A stretch of DNA of 64,000 nucleotides from Synechocystis sp. PCC 7509. GTDB taxonomy: Bacteria > Cyanobacteriota > Cyanobacteriia > Cyanobacteriales > Chroococcidiopsidaceae. Every line of letters begins with the position of its first letter. The stretch's first letter is position 1. The notes under the pieces are model-generated. The model ran no database searches. It was not told the origin of the DNA and saw only the letters and a list, made by a program, of their open reading frames with translations. The position numbers were made by a program, and so were the translations under genes. Positions 62,530-64,000 of this stretch are shown piece after piece. The stretch spans positions 558,001-622,000 of the forward strand of contig NZ_ALVU02000001.1 of the NCBI RefSeq assembly GCF_000332075.2, read 5' to 3'.

Positions 62530-63816
62530 ATGAATTTGAACGGAATTAATGTATTAATAGATTGCTATAACTTAGAACTTATTCAAGGTACAGGTATAAA
62601 AACCTATGGTATAAGTTTAATTAAAGCTTTAAATTTGCTTGAAGCAAATGTGAATTTATTATGCAGTCGTTCTAGTGGGAGTCCTAAGTCAATTTTAAAT
62701 GAAGTATTATTTTTTGATAGGCAACATACGAGAGCTACAAAACTTAATCAAATTAAAAGCTTACTTTCTACGGTTACTCAATTTTACCCAAAAGTAAAAA
62801 ACTTAAATAATAGTAATTTTATAATCAAGCAAGAATCAGACTTGTTTTTTGATTTAGTAAATTCTGAAAATATTTTTACCGCTCATAATTGTTATGATAT
62901 TGCTAATTTTTTATACAAAAATTTCAGAATAACAAATAAAGTTAGATTTGCAAAAAAGATAGATATATGGCACTCAACTTGTCCGATGCCGCTAGAGGTA
63001 GATAAAGCCAAGAAAATAACTACTATTCATGATTTAATTCCTTTGAAGTTACCCTATACAACTTTGGATGATAAAAATTTCTTTTTTAAACTGATAAAAA
63101 AATCTATTGAAAAATCCCATCTTATTTTAGCAGTTTCAGAACACACTAAAAAAGACATAATAGATATTTTTAATGTTTCTTCTGATAAAATCTTTGTCAC
63201 GTATCAACCCGTTATACAACCACAATATACATTTAATGAAAATGAGCTTTTAATATTATTAAAACAGTACCGATTGCGTGTGAAAGAATATATCCTTTTT
63301 GTTGGAGCTATAGAGCCAAAAAAGAACTTAGGGCGATTGATAGAGGCGTATATAAAACTAGATACTTCTATGCCTTTAGTTATTGTTGGTAAAAAAGGAT
63401 GGTTATGGGAAGATGAAATTGGTAAACTTCAAAAAGTTTTTCCTAAATATTTTATAAAAAAGATAAAATTTCTTGAATACATATCAAGAAGCGATCTGAC
63501 TTATTTGTATCAAGGTGCTTGCTGCTTTGTTTTTCCTTCTCTATATGAAGGATTCGGTTTACCTCCTTTAGAAGCGATGGCTTTAGGATGCCCAACTATT
63601 GTATCTAATGTTTCTTCGTTACCGGAAGTATGTGGCGATGCGGCTCTTTATGTAGACCCTTACGATGTAGTTAATATTAGAGATCAGATAGAGACTTTAA
63701 TTACCGATCCTTTCTTGCAAACACAACTTTCATTAGCGGGAAAAGAAAGGGCAAAGTTATTCAGTTTTAATAACTATACTAATAAATTATATGAAGCTTA
63801 TAAAAAAGTAATTTAG
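62530..63816 (+). CDS. glycosyltransferase family 4 (group 1)
   Basis: A GT-B enzyme of 428 residues. The C-terminal donor domain has [20 protein letters not shown] near residue 255 and the E-x7-E region [19 protein letters not shown] near 335, followed by [20 protein letters not shown]. It should transfer a sugar from an NDP donor during assembly of the exported glycan. The N-terminus is AT-rich and lysine/asparagine-rich, more so than core genes, as often seen in exchanged polysaccharide loci. It lies 113 bp after the ATPase gene. Confidence 0.88.
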   Translation: MNLNGINVLIDCYNLELIQGTGIKTYGISLIKALNLLEANVNLLCSRSSGSPKSILNEVLFFDRQHTRATKLNQIKSLLSTVTQFYPKVKNLNNSNFIIKQESDLFFDLVNSENIFTAHNCYDIANFLYKNFRITNKVRFAKKIDIWHSTCPMPLEVDKAKKITTIHDLIPLKLPYTTLDDKNFFFKLIKKSIEKSHLILAVSEHTKKDIIDIFNVSSDKIFVTYQPVIQPQYTFNENELLILLKQYRLRVKEYILFVGAIEPKKNLGRLIEAYIKLDTSMPLVIVGKKGWLWEDEIGKLQKVFPKYFIKKIKFLEYISRSDLTYLYQGACCFVFPSLYEGFGLPPLEAMALGCPTIVSNVSSLPEVCGDAALYVDPYDVVNIRDQIETLITDPFLQTQLSLAGKERAKLFSFNNYTNKLYEAYKKVI

Positions 63817-63831
63817 ATTAGATGGCAACTT

Positions 63832-63867
63832 AAATAAACTTAAGCGAACTCTTACTTAAGTTTATTT
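63832..63867. terminator. bidirectional hairpin terminator
   Basis: A 13-bp perfect stem (63832-63844 with 63855-63867), 10-nt loop, AT-rich with T-runs outward. It lies between the glycosyltransferase gene and the stop codon of the convergent partial gene at 63869, fitting a shared terminator. Confidence 0.75.
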
Positions 63868-63868
63868 G

Positions 63869-64000
63869 TTAGTAATTACTGTTAGAGCGGTTGTAGATAT
63901 AATTTATCCCAAAATAACGATGGACTAAAATATTAAGATTGACGCGAATAGCTTGTTTTAAGTTTGCGTTGTTAAAGTTCCTGTTATTAAAATTGCCATT
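63869..64000 (-). CDS. C-terminal tail of a probable beta-barrel protein, cut by window edge
   Basis: The minus strand is open from the edge to TAA at 63869-63871, giving the last 43 residues. They are Asn-rich with alternating polar/hydrophobic residues (AIRVNLNILVHRYFGINYIY), as in the last strands of an outer-membrane barrel. In this polysaccharide context it could be an export-linked outer-membrane protein. The position right beside a bidirectional terminator supports a real gene end. The rest lies outside the window, so the family cannot be fixed. Confidence 0.5.
   Translation of the reverse strand, partial: NGNFNNRNFNNANLKQAIRVNLNILVHRYFGINYIYNRSNSNY

Overview
The window is cyanobacterial chromosome. 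It carries psbO, psaC, petP and ndhD, a SigF-type sigma factor, the cyanobacterial DUF2605/DUF2973 pair, a fused pyrF-pyrE gene, and many copies of the octamer GCGATCGC (HIP1), which is typical of cyanobacteria. Base composition is moderate to AT-rich. The species cannot be read from the sequence. I saw no rRNA, tRNA or CRISPR array.

Layout. 0-3 kb: the end of an RNase D-like exonuclease, a small secreted protein, an alpha/beta hydrolase and an FMN-binding PNPOx-like protein. 3.2-18.1 kb: a block of six secreted or outer-membrane proteins on one strand. It holds a DUF11-type 831-aa protein, a one-domain 188-aa protein, a translationally coupled trio (DUF11/SdrB-like protein, a 1325-aa Ig-like plus outer-membrane beta-barrel protein, and a beta-helix protein), and a 1422-aa protein with about seven DUF11 domains. 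This looks like a dedicated cell-surface system and is the most interesting part of the window. 18.2-24.1 kb: an M1 aminopeptidase with HEAT repeats, then a scrambled mobile patch with two inverted Rpn/DUF4351 nuclease genes, a pentapeptide-repeat gene, a beheaded second copy of its start, and a dead IS630 transposase.

24.1-38 kb is mostly core: a SUI1/YciH factor, a PMP3-like 53-aa membrane protein, a dienelactone hydrolase, ndhD, thrB, thrS, DUF2605/DUF2973, pyrF-pyrE, psbO, sigF, a PilP-like lipoprotein and psaC. 38.6-50.1 kb holds a Tat-exported multicopper oxidase, glmS, a methyltransferase, pepA, a secreted amidase with a PEP-CTERM tail split by an IS5-type element (exact 3-bp target duplication, reading frame restorable), a YbaY-like protein, a LOG-family protein and trxA. 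50.4-54.8 kb is a sugar ABC uptake locus: two divergent binding proteins and two permeases, with no ATPase. 54.8-58.7 kb has a UbiH-type hydroxylase, a slipin, a Get3/ArsA-like ATPase with an HSP20-like tail, and PetP. 58.9-64 kb starts a surface-polysaccharide locus: UDP-sugar epimerase, ABC-2 export permease and ATPase, a glycosyltransferase, and at the right edge the tail of a probable beta-barrel protein on the other strand.

Functionally, the accessory content centres on the cell envelope: DUF11 surface proteins, polysaccharide export, a PEP-CTERM amidase and a PilP-like lipoprotein next to sigF. These are interleaved with photosynthesis and housekeeping genes. Family assignments rest on motif recognition alone; no database search was run.
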